Source of the DNA: Flavobacteriales bacterium
GTDB lineage: Bacteria > Bacteroidota > Bacteroidia > Flavobacteriales_F > PHOS-HE28
NCBI GenBank assembly: GCA_020635675.1
Contig: JACJZJ010000006.1
Span: 124,001 to 188,000 of the forward strand
Length of the DNA stretch: 64,000 nucleotides
Direction of reading: 5' to 3'
Shown: positions 48,014 to 56,412 of the stretch, in pieces
How positions within the stretch are numbered: the stretch's first letter is position 1
Layout: the number at the start of each line of letters is the position of its first letter
The notes under the pieces: model-generated
Seen by the model: only the letters and a program-made list of their open reading frames with translations
Told to the model about the DNA's origin: nothing
Databases searched by the model: none
Made by a program: the position numbers and the translations under genes

Positions 48014-48055
48014 AACGGGAAAGCTGAAAGTTGCAACGGGAGTGGGAGTGGTGTG
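47993..48055 (-). repeat. 7-bp-period repeat, nine units, spanning the symporter stop codon
   Basis: Plus-strand heptads read AAGCTGA AAGCTGA CCATTGA AACGGGA AAGCTGA AAGTTGC AACGGGA GTGGGAG TGGTGTG. The minus-strand reading has core CTTTCAG/CTTTCCC, matching the array at 7998-8060. The symporter TGA stop is the end of the third unit. The remaining units fill the gap to the convergent IMPase gene. Confidence 0.75.
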
Positions 48056-48075
48056 TGCGGACCGCTGACCTCCAC

Positions 48076-48876
48076 CTAAGCGTCCTGCCGCGCCCAGTTC
48101 CGGGCGATCACCTCCAGCAGTTCATCGTGGATGGCACTGTTGCTGGCGACGATCTCCTCATCGAAGAGCGGGTCCTTGCTGGGTCGAAAGCCACTGACCC
48201 GACCGCCTGCTTCCCGCACCAAAAGCACCCCGGCCGCGACATCCCAGCTGTTCAATCCATACTCGTAGAAGGCCTCGAAGCGCCCACACGCCACGTAGGC
48301 GAGATCGGCGGCGGCACTGCCCAGACGACGGATGCCCCGCGTGCGATGCATCAACTCGCGCAACAAGTCCATGTATTCACTTTCGTAGCCGAAATCGTCA
48401 TACGGGAATCCCGTCGCGAGGAGGCTCTCTTGAAGGTGCCTTCGTTCGCTCACCCGGATGGGGCTCCCGTTCAGGAACGCGCCACCTCCTTTCCAGGCCG
48501 TGAAAAGCTCATCACGGGTCACCTCATGCACGATACCCAGCAGTGGTTCGGCTCCATCGACCAGCGCGATGCTGATGCAGTAGCAGGGCACTCCATGCAC
48601 GAAGTTGGTCGTGCCGTCCAGTGGGTCGATCACCCAGTTGGACCGTACTCCCCGCTCTCCGGAGCCTTCCTCCGCGATGAAGCCGGCCTCGGGCAGCAGT
48701 TTCCCCAATGCGGCCACCAGACGGTCCTCAGCGGCGTGGTCCACATGGGTCACCAGATTGTTCGCGCTCTTGGTGTTCACACCCGCCTCCGTCAGTTTGC
48801 CGGCCTCGCCGCGGATGAACGCGGCCACGTCGACGCAGATGTGTTCGACCTCACGGGTCAGGTGTTCGAGGTCCAT
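48076..48876 (-). CDS. Inositol monophosphatase family protein
   Basis: The 266-residue protein has the Mg-dependent phosphatase signature: EEG (about 69-71), VIDPLDGTTNFVHG (82-95) and NSWDVAAGVLLVREAGG (about 213-229). SuhB/IMPase enzymes dephosphorylate inositol-1-P, and some act on NADP or 3'-phosphoadenosine 5'-phosphate; the substrate here is open. If it acted on PAP it would relate to the sulfotransferase gene, but no evidence ties them. ATG 48876 lies inside the 3' end of lgt (26-bp overlap), so it is co-transcribed with lgt and mtaB. Confidence 0.92.
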   Translation of the reverse strand: MDLEHLTREVEHICVDVAAFIRGEAGKLTEAGVNTKSANNLVTHVDHAAEDRLVAALGKLLPEAGFIAEEGSGERGVRSNWVIDPLDGTTNFVHGVPCYCISIALVDGAEPLLGIVHEVTRDELFTAWKGGGAFLNGSPIRVSERRHLQESLLATGFPYDDFGYESEYMDLLRELMHRTRGIRRLGSAAADLAYVACGRFEAFYEYGLNSWDVAAGVLLVREAGGRVSGFRPSKDPLFDEEIVASNSAIHDELLEVIARNWARQDA

Positions 48877-50035
48877 GTAGGGATGGGGTTGGGAGGCCCC
48901 GGCGGCGCAGCCACAGGAAGCCCGCCAGGCCAAGGATGAAAAGCAACGTGCTGATGATCTCCGCTTGCGTGACATTGCCGATCACGTGCACGTTCACCCG
49001 GATCTTCTCGATCCAGAACCGCTCAAAGCCGTTCAACATCAGGTACACGGCGAAGAGCGTGCCCGGAGTGCGTAGGTGCTTGCGCAGCAGCCACAGTACA
49101 CCGAAGAACAGCAGGCACGCGAGGATCTCGTACAGCGGTGTGGGGTATACCGGCGGCACGAGGTGCGTGCAGTACCCCGGAAAGCAGGTGCCGTCGGTGA
49201 TGGGCTCGCCCACGCCGTTCACATTGTTCGGGTAATCATAGGACCAGAGCCATTGCGGGACCCAGGAGGGTGCATGGGCCGTGTTCACGATGCCCCAATC
49301 GCCATCACCCGCCACCTGGCACCCCATTCGTCCGACCGCATAGGCCAGCATGAGCCCGGGTGCGGCCGCGTCCATTCCGGCCAGGGCGGGGATCCCATGC
49401 CTGACGAAATAGCGGATCACCATTGCTCCACCGATGATCAATCCACCGTACATGGTGAGGCCGCTCATGATGTCGCGACCGCTCGGGTGTTGGATGAAAG
49501 CGATGAACTGGTCCGGATTCTCCAGCCAGTGGAAGAGCTTGGCACCGACCAGTCCCCAGAGTGCTGCTGTCAGGGTGATGTTCCCAGCGTGCTCGGCGGG
49601 CTGCACGAGCATCGTCTCCACCTTGGGTTCATCGCGCCGTTCCTTGTGCTTGCGCCACCATCGGTAACCGGTCAGCAGGCCACCCAGTAGAATGCCACCG
49701 ATGAAGCTGCCCTGGCCGCTCAGCAGGAAATGTTGCGGTTCCGCGGTGGCCTCCGCGAAATGCAAGGCGAGGTACAGGCCCTTCCACCCGACAAGGAAAC
49801 CGACCAGGGCGTTCGTGAGCAGCTCACCGATGCTCGCCGGGGCGCCCACCAATACGCTCCGTTCCGTGGAGCGGAGCATGCCTTCCATGGTCTTCCGTCG
49901 CAGCTCCACGGCCAGGGTCCAGCTGGCGGCCACGAACGCCAGGGCCACGAAGAACCCGAAGCTGTTCACGAACTTCAGCACGGACAGGTCCAGACCGAGC
50001 AGGTCGAGGAGCGCGTGGTAAAGGGTGGGATACAT
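48851..50035 (-). CDS. lgt: Prolipoprotein diacylglyceryl transferase
   Basis: The 394-residue polytopic protein has the Lgt signature region GLTMYGGLIIGGAM, GRMGCQVAGDGDWG, HLVPPVYPTPLYE and LMLNGFERFWIEKIR. It transfers diacylglycerol from phosphatidylglycerol to the lipobox Cys of prolipoproteins in the inner membrane; several predicted lipoproteins in this window would be substrates. It is about 100 residues longer than the E. coli enzyme, with extra loop sequence between the first helices (RRKTMEGMLRSTE, HKERRDEPKVE). It follows mtaB by 9 bp and overlaps the IMPase gene by 26 bp. Confidence 0.94.
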   Translation of the reverse strand: MYPTLYHALLDLLGLDLSVLKFVNSFGFFVALAFVAASWTLAVELRRKTMEGMLRSTERSVLVGAPASIGELLTNALVGFLVGWKGLYLALHFAEATAEPQHFLLSGQGSFIGGILLGGLLTGYRWWRKHKERRDEPKVETMLVQPAEHAGNITLTAALWGLVGAKLFHWLENPDQFIAFIQHPSGRDIMSGLTMYGGLIIGGAMVIRYFVRHGIPALAGMDAAAPGLMLAYAVGRMGCQVAGDGDWGIVNTAHAPSWVPQWLWSYDYPNNVNGVGEPITDGTCFPGYCTHLVPPVYPTPLYEILACLLFFGVLWLLRKHLRTPGTLFAVYLMLNGFERFWIEKIRVNVHVIGNVTQAEIISTLLFILGLAGFLWLRRRGLPTPSLHGPRTPDP

Positions 50036-50044
50036 GTTCGTGGA

Positions 50045-51412
50045 TCAGGGCTGGGTCAGGGAGGTGGAAGGGGATGCGGTGATCACCTCGGCATGACGCG
50101 ACAGGGGTGTACCTTGCATGTGGCCATTGCTGTCGATGCGTTCCATCCGGACGGGCACGATGCGACCGCCGAGATCCCGGTCGAACGGAAGCGAAGTACG
50201 GATGTAATTGTCGGTGGTTCCGAGCATCAGACCGTCGTGGTCCTCCGACTCGACGAGCACGGGTCGGATCCCCCCCAGGTGCCGCTCATAGTGTGCGCGC
50301 TGGAGTTCGTCGCTCAGCATGCGGAGTTGGCGGGTGCGCTGCCGACGGACCTCGACGGGAATGTTGTCGTCCATGCGAACGGCGGTGGTACCAGCCCTTT
50401 CGCTATACGTGAACACGTGGAGGTGGTCCACCGGCAGTTGCCGCAGGAAGGCATGCGTCTTTGCGAATTCGGGTTCCGTCTCGCCCGGTGTCCCGGTGAT
50501 CACGTCCACGCCGACGCAGGCATGCGGCATCAGATGTTTGATGCGTAGCACGCGTTCGGCGTACAGGGCCGTATCGTAGCGACGACGCATGCGCTTCAGG
50601 ACCAGGTCACTGCCGCTCTGCAGCGGCATGTGGAAATGGGGTACGAAGCGCTTGCTCCCGGCGACATGGTCGATGATGGCGTTGCTGCATAGGTCCGGCT
50701 CGATACTGCTGATCCGGAAGCGCGTGATGCCCTCCACATCCTCCAATGCGGTCATGAGCTCCAGGAGGGACTCGCCGTGCACCCGGCCGAAGTCGCCGAT
50801 GTTCACGCCCGTGAGCACGATCTCCCGCACGCCCTCGTTGGCGATGCGGTGCGCCAATTCCACGATCTCCCGTATGGTTCCGCTCCTGCTGCGCCCGCGG
50901 GCCAGGGGAATGGTGCAGAAACTGCAGAAATAATCGCATCCGTCCTGGACCTTCAGGAAGGTGCGCGTCCTGTCGCCGTGGTTGTAGCTCGGGATGAAGG
51001 TGGTGACCTTCTTGATGGGCGAATAGTGTACAACGCCGACCGGACCCTCTTGAACGTCCTTTGCGGTCAGGCGTTCAAGATGGCCCGCCAGGTCGAATTT
51101 CTCCTTGGCGCCGAGCACCAGGTCCACGCCCGGGATCTCGGCGATCTCGCGCGGTTTCAATTGGGCGTAACACCCGACCACGACGATGAAAGCCTCAGGA
51201 TTGATGTTGCGGAAGCGACGCACATGTCTCCGGCATTCCTTGTCCGCGTTCTCCGTCACGCTGCAGGTGTTCAACACGAACACGTCGGGCCGTGCCTCGG
51301 GCCGCACGCGGGCATAGCCCGCATCCTCCAGCTTTCTTGCCAGGGTGCTGGTCTCGGCGAAGTTCAGCTTGCAGCCGAGGGTGTGGAAGGCGGCGGTGCG
51401 TTCGGTGCCCAT
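50045..51412 (-). CDS. mtaB: tRNA (N6-L-threonylcarbamoyladenosine(37)-C2)-methylthiotransferase
   Basis: The 455-residue radical-SAM enzyme has the N-terminal UPF0004 domain with three cysteines (TLGCKLNF Cys14, NTCSVT Cys50, VVGCYAQ). The central radical-SAM cluster is CDYFCSFCTIPLARG, and a C-terminal TRAM-like region ends near HLGGIRPVLVESEDHDG and GGRIVPVRMERI. VQDGCDYFCSFC with KLNFAET assigns it to MtaB rather than MiaB. It adds a methylthio group to t6A37, forming ms2t6A. ATG 51412 matches family starts. The TACCTTTG box at 51482-51489 gives a leader of about 65 nt. Confidence 0.95.
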   Translation of the reverse strand: MGTERTAAFHTLGCKLNFAETSTLARKLEDAGYARVRPEARPDVFVLNTCSVTENADKECRRHVRRFRNINPEAFIVVVGCYAQLKPREIAEIPGVDLVLGAKEKFDLAGHLERLTAKDVQEGPVGVVHYSPIKKVTTFIPSYNHGDRTRTFLKVQDGCDYFCSFCTIPLARGRSRSGTIREIVELAHRIANEGVREIVLTGVNIGDFGRVHGESLLELMTALEDVEGITRFRISSIEPDLCSNAIIDHVAGSKRFVPHFHMPLQSGSDLVLKRMRRRYDTALYAERVLRIKHLMPHACVGVDVITGTPGETEPEFAKTHAFLRQLPVDHLHVFTYSERAGTTAVRMDDNIPVEVRRQRTRQLRMLSDELQRAHYERHLGGIRPVLVESEDHDGLMLGTTDNYIRTSLPFDRDLGGRIVPVRMERIDSNGHMQGTPLSRHAEVITASPSTSLTQP

Positions 51413-51481
51413 GCGTTGACGGCCCGGGGCGGAAAGGCAAGTGCGGTGCGCACATGGAACGTGCCTGCCGTCCAGGGTCCG

Positions 51482-51489
51482 CAAAGGTA
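51482..51489 (-). promoter_or_regulatory. -7 promoter box TACCTTTG (mtaB-lgt-IMPase operon)
   Basis: Exact TAnnTTTG on the minus strand, 69 nt before ATG 51412. Confidence 0.55.
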
Positions 51490-51617
51490 CCGATCGGTCC
51501 GTCGTCGATCCCAATACCACATTCGTCGCGCGACCATTGGAACATATGTGTTCCGGTGGTGCTCGGTCGGCAACCTCGTGAAGGTTCCGCCGTCTATAGG
51601 GCACGCTTCAGTTGACC

Positions 51618-51731
51618 ATGGGAACGCTCAGAGCACCCCGCACGGGACGAACGATGTTGATAGTGACAGGAGGGATCATCTCGGCACTGCTTTCGGTGAC
51701 CTCCTTCCTGCTTGCTTTCGCCTTGCTGTGA
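51618..51731 (+). CDS. Possible 37-residue membrane microprotein
   Basis: ATG 51618 to TGA 51731 encodes 37 residues: a basic front (MGTLRAPRTGRTM) and one continuous hydrophobic helix (LIVTGGIISALLSVTSFLLA, then FALL). The basic-in, hydrophobic-out pattern fits a single-pass membrane peptide. No -7 box or ribosome-binding site is convincing, and no homologous family is recognised, so it may be chance. Confidence 0.3.
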   Translation: MGTLRAPRTGRTMLIVTGGIISALLSVTSFLLAFALL

Positions 51732-51781
51732 ACCTCGCTTGACCAGGGATGGCGATCTTGGCGGCCGGATCCCGACCGACA

Positions 51782-52660
51782 ATGCGCATAGCCCCCATCC
51801 TCGCCTCCTGTTTGATGCTCCCTTCCGGGATGCTCCCCGCCCAACGGACGGAGCATGCCCTCCTCTGGCGCATCACCTCACCGGACCTTCCGGCATCCTC
51901 ATATCTCTATGGTACGGTCCATAGCCGCGATGGGCGGGTCTTTCACGCCAATGATTCACTTTGGCAGGTGGCCGCGCGCATGCCCCGGTTGATCGGGGAA
52001 CTGGACAATGACGAAGCCCGCGGTGGGGCCATGGGTATGATGAAGAACATGACGATGCCGGACGGCCGGAAGTTGAAGGACCTGTACGATGACCCGAAGG
52101 ACCTGGCCAGGGTGGAAGCCGTGCTGAAGGAGGAGCTCGGACCTGCAGGCATGATGGCCGACCGGCTGAAGCCGTTCTGGCTCATGGCCATGCTGATCGA
52201 GGAGCAGATGCCCAAGGACAGTTCCGCCGTTCTGGACGACATGCTCCAACAGCGGGCACGGAGGGCCGGCCATACGGTCGCGGGCCTTGAGACCCTGCAG
52301 GAACAGTTGGATGCGGTGGAAGCGATCCCATTGAAGGACCAGGCCGGAATGCTCCTGGACCTTGTCAAGCACGACCTCTATTCCAAGGACCTTGAAAAGC
52401 TTGTGAAGGCTTACGCGTCCCAGGACCTGGGCAGGGTTTTGCGCATGATGGAGCGCACAGGCTCGACGGACCTGGTCGACGAGCAACTGATCGTGCAACG
52501 GAACATCCGCATGGCGACCCGGATGGACAGCCTCATGCAGCAAGGCCCCCCGAGCCTATTCGCGGTCGGGGCGGGCCATCTGCCCGGCGATCGGGGCTTG
52601 TTGAAGTTGTTGCAGGAACGCGGTTACTCCGTCCTGCCGGTCGCTCCCTCCAGGCGCTGA
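51782..52660 (+). CDS. TraB/GumN family protein
   Basis: The 292-residue protein has a signal peptide (MRIAPILASCLMLPSGMLPAQ). The mature part has the family's N-terminal SYLYGTVHSRDGR (GxxH motif) and the C-terminal FAVGAGHLPGDRGLLKLLQE with the second conserved GxxH. The two motifs are thought to form the active or metal site, as in the related Tiki-type proteases; bacterial function is not established. ATG 51782 is preferred to ATG 51749 because it starts the signal peptide directly. The ABC solute-binding gene follows after 32 bp. Confidence 0.88.
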   Translation: MRIAPILASCLMLPSGMLPAQRTEHALLWRITSPDLPASSYLYGTVHSRDGRVFHANDSLWQVAARMPRLIGELDNDEARGGAMGMMKNMTMPDGRKLKDLYDDPKDLARVEAVLKEELGPAGMMADRLKPFWLMAMLIEEQMPKDSSAVLDDMLQQRARRAGHTVAGLETLQEQLDAVEAIPLKDQAGMLLDLVKHDLYSKDLEKLVKAYASQDLGRVLRMMERTGSTDLVDEQLIVQRNIRMATRMDSLMQQGPPSLFAVGAGHLPGDRGLLKLLQERGYSVLPVAPSRR

Positions 52661-52678
52661 CAGCGATCGAAGGACTTG

Positions 52679-52686
52679 TTCCTTTG
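52679..52686 (+). promoter_or_regulatory. -7-like box TTCCTTTG (solute-binding protein gene)
   Basis: One mismatch to TAnnTTTG; ends 6 nt before ATG 52693, suggesting a leaderless message. Confidence 0.4.
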
Positions 52687-52692
52687 TGTGCG

Positions 52693-54333
52693 ATGCCAAC
52701 GTGGTCCCGACTTCGGCCCCTGGTCTTTTTGCTCCCTGCCCTGGTGCTCATCCGCTGCGGGCCAACCGGTGGCACCACCGATGACAGGCAGGTCTTCCGA
52801 TACAACGAATCCGAAGGGATCACCAGCCTTGATCCGGCCTTCGCTCGGAACCTGGAGCACATCTGGGTGGTGGACCAGCTCTTCGATGGCCTGGTCGAAA
52901 TGGGTGCCGACATGCGCGTACGCCCCGCGCTGGCGCGTAGCTGGGATGTTCGCGATAGCGGCACGACCTACGTTTTCCATCTCCGGAAGGCTGTTCGCTT
53001 CCACGATGATCCGGTATTCCCTCAAGGTCGGGGAAGATCCGTAACAGCCAACGATCTCCGGTACAGCTTCGATCGGGTCCGTGACGAGCGCACGGCCAGC
53101 CCTGGCCGGTGGGTGTTCGACAACGTGAAGGCAGGGGAGGAGGGCATTTCCGCCCCCGATGATTCCACCTTGGTGATCCATCTCGACCGGCCGTTCGCCC
53201 CCTTCCTGAGCATGTTGGCCATGGCCTATTGCAGCGCCGTGCCCAGGGAGGCGGTGGAACACTATGGACGGCATTGGCGTGAGCATCCCGTGGGATGTGG
53301 ACCGTTCCGGATCTTCGCTTGGAAGGAAGGTGTGAAACTCGTGCTGCACCGCAACCCCGACTACTACGGGCGCGATCGCGAAGGCAGGCACCTGCCGTTC
53401 GTTGATGCCGTTGCCATCGGTTTCGTGAAGGATCCGAACGCGGAATTCCTGGCGCTTGTCAAGGGCGAGATCGATATGATCAGCGGCGCGGAGGGGGGCT
53501 TCCTCAACGAGTTGTTGGATCCCCTGGGCCACGTTCGCGCCAAGTACGCCGATCGGATCACCGCGTTGCGCGCACCCGCGCTGGCGACCGACTATTTCGG
53601 ATTCCTGATGGATACTTCGCTGGCCATCGTGCGTGAAGGCCCATGGACGGACCGAAGGCTTCGTCAAGCCATCGCCTGCGCTATCGACCGGGAGGGATCG
53701 GTGGAGCACATCCGACATGGGATCGGCCTTCCGGCCAGGAGCATCGTGCCACCGGCGTTGCCCGGTGCCACGGCGCACGGGCAGACCTATGATCCGGCCC
53801 GCGCACGCGCGCTGCTGTCCGAATCCGGACATCCGGGTGGTGCCGGACTACCTCCGCTCACGCTGACCGCCACGGCCGACTATCTGGACCTTTGCGAATT
53901 CGTGCAGCACGGATTGGCGGACCTGGGCATCACGTTGAAGGTGGACATCGTACCGCTCAGTGTGCACAAGGAGGGTGTGGCCAACGGCGACATGGTCTTT
54001 TTCCGGAAGAACTGGATCGCCGACTACCCCGATGCGGAGAATTTCCTGCTGTTGTTCGCCAGCGCGAACGCAGCGCCCGCGGGTCCGAACTATACGCGCT
54101 ACCATGATCCCGTGTACGACGCGCTCTATGCGCGTGCGCTTCGTACCGAGACGGACAGTGCCCGCATCGCGCTGTACCGGCTGATGGATGAAATGGTGGC
54201 CACCGAGGCGCCCGCGGTGGCGGTCCTACATCCCGAGGTGGTGCGCTTCGTGCGGAGGGGTGTTACCGGGCTCGTCGCCGATCCGATGAACCAGCTCGAT
54301 CTGCGGTATGTGAGAAAGGCCCCGGTCCATTAA
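52693..54333 (+). CDS. ABC transporter substrate-binding lipoprotein, family 5 (peptide/OppA type)
   Basis: The 546-residue protein has a lipobox (LVLIRC) after a basic and hydrophobic signal. It has the SBP_bac_5 fold: FRYNESEGITSLDPAFARN, VVDQLFDGLVEMG, RPALARSWDVRDSG, then YVFHLRKAVRFHDDPVF, GCGPFRIFAWKEG, DRRLRQAIACAIDREG and NWIADYPDAENFLLLF. It would bind oligopeptides or similar ligands outside the inner membrane. No permease or ATPase genes of an Opp system are adjacent, so it is an orphan component here. ATG 52693 gives the lipoprotein signal; the TTG nine bases upstream is part of the -7-like box. It ends in TTAA shared with the convergent stop. Confidence 0.9.
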   Translation: MPTWSRLRPLVFLLPALVLIRCGPTGGTTDDRQVFRYNESEGITSLDPAFARNLEHIWVVDQLFDGLVEMGADMRVRPALARSWDVRDSGTTYVFHLRKAVRFHDDPVFPQGRGRSVTANDLRYSFDRVRDERTASPGRWVFDNVKAGEEGISAPDDSTLVIHLDRPFAPFLSMLAMAYCSAVPREAVEHYGRHWREHPVGCGPFRIFAWKEGVKLVLHRNPDYYGRDREGRHLPFVDAVAIGFVKDPNAEFLALVKGEIDMISGAEGGFLNELLDPLGHVRAKYADRITALRAPALATDYFGFLMDTSLAIVREGPWTDRRLRQAIACAIDREGSVEHIRHGIGLPARSIVPPALPGATAHGQTYDPARARALLSESGHPGGAGLPPLTLTATADYLDLCEFVQHGLADLGITLKVDIVPLSVHKEGVANGDMVFFRKNWIADYPDAENFLLLFASANAAPAGPNYTRYHDPVYDALYARALRTETDSARIALYRLMDEMVATEAPAVAVLHPEVVRFVRRGVTGLVADPMNQLDLRYVRKAPVH

Positions 54334-55469
54334 GGGCCCTGCACGCGCCCCATCCAGCAGGTGATCGGATGGTGATCGCTCAGTTCATCGGGCAATGTCC
54401 GGAATCCCCAGGAGGTGAGCTCCGGTCCATGCAGGATGTGATCGATGCGGAAACTGGGAAAGGCGCCGATGTAGGTGTGCCCGACCCCACGGCCGCTTTC
54501 AACGAACGCATCCGTCAGTTGCGTGGTCAGCTGATCGTAGCTGTAGCTCATCGGTGTATCGTTCAGGTCGCCACAATAGATCACCGGGTGTGGGCTGCTG
54601 TGCATGTGCGCGGCGATCATCCCGGTCTCCTCCGCACGGCGCACGAACGCGTCATGGAGGCGCTTGAGGATCCTCGCACCTCCGTTCCGGATGGAATCGT
54701 TCGGGGTGTGCGTGTCCAGACCCTCCATGAACCGGTAGTCCTCATCCCCGAACCGGATGCTGGCGAGGTGCGCGTTGTACACACGGAGGGTGTCCGCTCC
54801 GATCACGACATCGCTCCAGATGCACAGGTTGTTCAGGTCGTCCGGGAATTCGATGTTGCCCCGGTCGATGATGGGGTAGGTCGTTAGTGTGGCGATACCG
54901 AAGTGCTGACCACGCTTCGTATGCTGCGTGTATGCGTCGTGTAACTGCGTCCAGCGAAAGTGCGTGAGCAGGGTGTCCTTTGTGTTGAAGGCGACGGTGT
55001 TGTCCGTGCTGTAGAACTCCTGCAGGCAGAGGATGTCCGCGTTCTCCAATGCCAGCAGGTCGAATATCCCATCACGTGTGTGTTTGTTGTGGCTCCAGTT
55101 GTAGAGGTCGAACAGGCGCACGTTGTACGACATCACCTTGAACTCCGGACCGGCCAATGCTTGGTCCGGTGCCGTGCGCCCCCAGGGACGGAAATAGTCC
55201 GACAGGTGGGACCATCCGGCCAGGATCACGGCCAGGGAGAGCAGCATCCTTTTGGGGCGGAAGATCGCCCACCACACCAGCAGGCCCAGATGCACCATGA
55301 GCACGAACGGGTAGGCCATTCCCAGAAGTGCCAGCGGCCAGAATATGCGGGGGCTGACCACGCCCGCTGCGTAGCACAGCAGCAGCACTGCGCTGAACAG
55401 GATGTTCATCCACCAGATCGGTCGGTGCCAGCGCGAAGGCCGGATCCGTTGGGAGGTGTCAGCTGTCAT
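54330..55469 (-). CDS. Membrane-anchored endonuclease/exonuclease/phosphatase family protein
   Basis: The 379-residue protein has three N-terminal membrane helices (about 22-90), then an EEP domain: FKVMSYNVRLFDLYNWS, ADILCLQEFYS, RVYNAHLASIRFG, PVIYCGDLNDTP and the final SDHHPITCWM. All catalytic residues of the DNase I-like fold (Asn, Glu, His, Asp-Asn, Asp-His) are visible. In Bacteroidota such proteins recur beside rhomboid genes, with unknown substrate: phospholipid, phosphoinositide or nucleic acid. ATG 55469 is used, overlapping the rhomboid gene by 11 bp. It is the last gene of the mutL operon. Confidence 0.88.
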   Translation of the reverse strand: MTADTSQRIRPSRWHRPIWWMNILFSAVLLLCYAAGVVSPRIFWPLALLGMAYPFVLMVHLGLLVWWAIFRPKRMLLSLAVILAGWSHLSDYFRPWGRTAPDQALAGPEFKVMSYNVRLFDLYNWSHNKHTRDGIFDLLALENADILCLQEFYSTDNTVAFNTKDTLLTHFRWTQLHDAYTQHTKRGQHFGIATLTTYPIIDRGNIEFPDDLNNLCIWSDVVIGADTLRVYNAHLASIRFGDEDYRFMEGLDTHTPNDSIRNGGARILKRLHDAFVRRAEETGMIAAHMHSSPHPVIYCGDLNDTPMSYSYDQLTTQLTDAFVESGRGVGHTYIGAFPSFRIDHILHGPELTSWGFRTLPDELSDHHPITCWMGRVQGP

Positions 55470-56346
55470 TGCTGGCACGGAAGAGGATGTCCTTCTCGTC
55501 CTTCGTCAAACTGTCGTAGCCGCTCTTGCTGATCTTGTCCAGGATATGGTCGATCCGGGCCTGCTTGTTCAGCGCGGGCCCCTCGGCACTTCGGCGCCGT
55601 GCCTTCGCGCGATGGCTCACCTTCATCCGACCGCCCTTGCGGGGTTGGAACAGGTCGAAGAAGCGCTCGAGGGTGTTCACGAAGCCGAGGGAGATGTCGC
55701 GACCGTTCTTCAGTTGCCGTGCGGCCAGGAAACCGTACAAAGCGCCACCCAGGTGTGCGATGTGCCCCCCGCTGTTGGCGCCCTGGCGGATACTGATCAG
55801 ATCGATGACCACGTAGATGAGGGCGATGTACTTCAGTCGGACGGGACCGAAGATGAACAGGTGCACGACCAGATCGGGCCGGTAGGTGGCGATTCCGATG
55901 AAGACGCCCATCACCGCGGCCGATGCCCCGAGTATCGTGCTGCCGGCGGTATAACGCTCGAACACGGGGAACAGGTTGTAGCTGATGACGTAGAAGAACA
56001 GGCCCAGCAGCCCTCCCAGCAGGTAATTCCCCAAAAGGCGTTTCGGTCCGAGCAGGTCCTGGAAGATCCTTCCGGCGAACCAGAGCACGAGCATGTTGAA
56101 GAAGATGTGCAGCAGGTCCCAATGGAGGAACATGTAGGTGATCACGGTCCAGGGCCGGAACAAGAGCGTATGCAGGTCGCTGGTGCTCTTCAACCAAGCG
56201 ATCAGGTCCGGCCCCTGGCGACCGGCCAGGAAGAATGGCAGATCGATCACATGGAGCACCAGGAACAGGGCGATGTTGATCAGGATGATACGCACCAGCG
56301 CGCCGCCGGTCCGCCAATAGGTCCGTAGATCGTCCTGCAAGCCCAT
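55459..56346 (-). CDS. Rhomboid family intramembrane serine protease (first copy)
   Basis: The 295-residue protein has six membrane helices. The catalytic Ser lies in TILGASAAVMGV (GxSxxxxG), the catalytic His in SGGHIAHLGGALYG, and the first loop contains TYMFLHWDLLHIFFNML with the conserved Trp-Asp and His. A soluble C-terminal tail of about 80 residues (RKGGRMKVSHRAKARRR to KDEKDILFRASNDS) follows, as in many Bacteroidota rhomboids. It cleaves membrane-protein segments; substrates are unknown. It follows the second rhomboid after 66 bp and overlaps the EEP gene. Confidence 0.92.
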   Translation of the reverse strand: MGLQDDLRTYWRTGGALVRIILINIALFLVLHVIDLPFFLAGRQGPDLIAWLKSTSDLHTLLFRPWTVITYMFLHWDLLHIFFNMLVLWFAGRIFQDLLGPKRLLGNYLLGGLLGLFFYVISYNLFPVFERYTAGSTILGASAAVMGVFIGIATYRPDLVVHLFIFGPVRLKYIALIYVVIDLISIRQGANSGGHIAHLGGALYGFLAARQLKNGRDISLGFVNTLERFFDLFQPRKGGRMKVSHRAKARRRSAEGPALNKQARIDHILDKISKSGYDSLTKDEKDILFRASNDS

Positions 56347-56412
56347 GCCTAGTTCCGCATCAACGTTCGCGAAAGGTGAAAGCGCATCCCCGCCCGCAAA
56401 GTTCGGGCCCGA

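Larger units (their letters stand above)
51413..51781. other. Intergenic region of about 370 bp
   Basis: Lies between divergent mtaB and the TraB/GumN gene. It contains the mtaB -7 box (51482-51489, minus) and one short reading frame with a predicted membrane helix (51618-51731, plus), listed separately. Nothing else is supported. Confidence 0.5.

Noticed and set aside
48076..48876. PAP phosphatase (CysQ) partner for the sulfotransferase
   Set aside because: The IMPase has only general family motifs and is in an lgt operon; nothing in the sequence shows PAP specificity.
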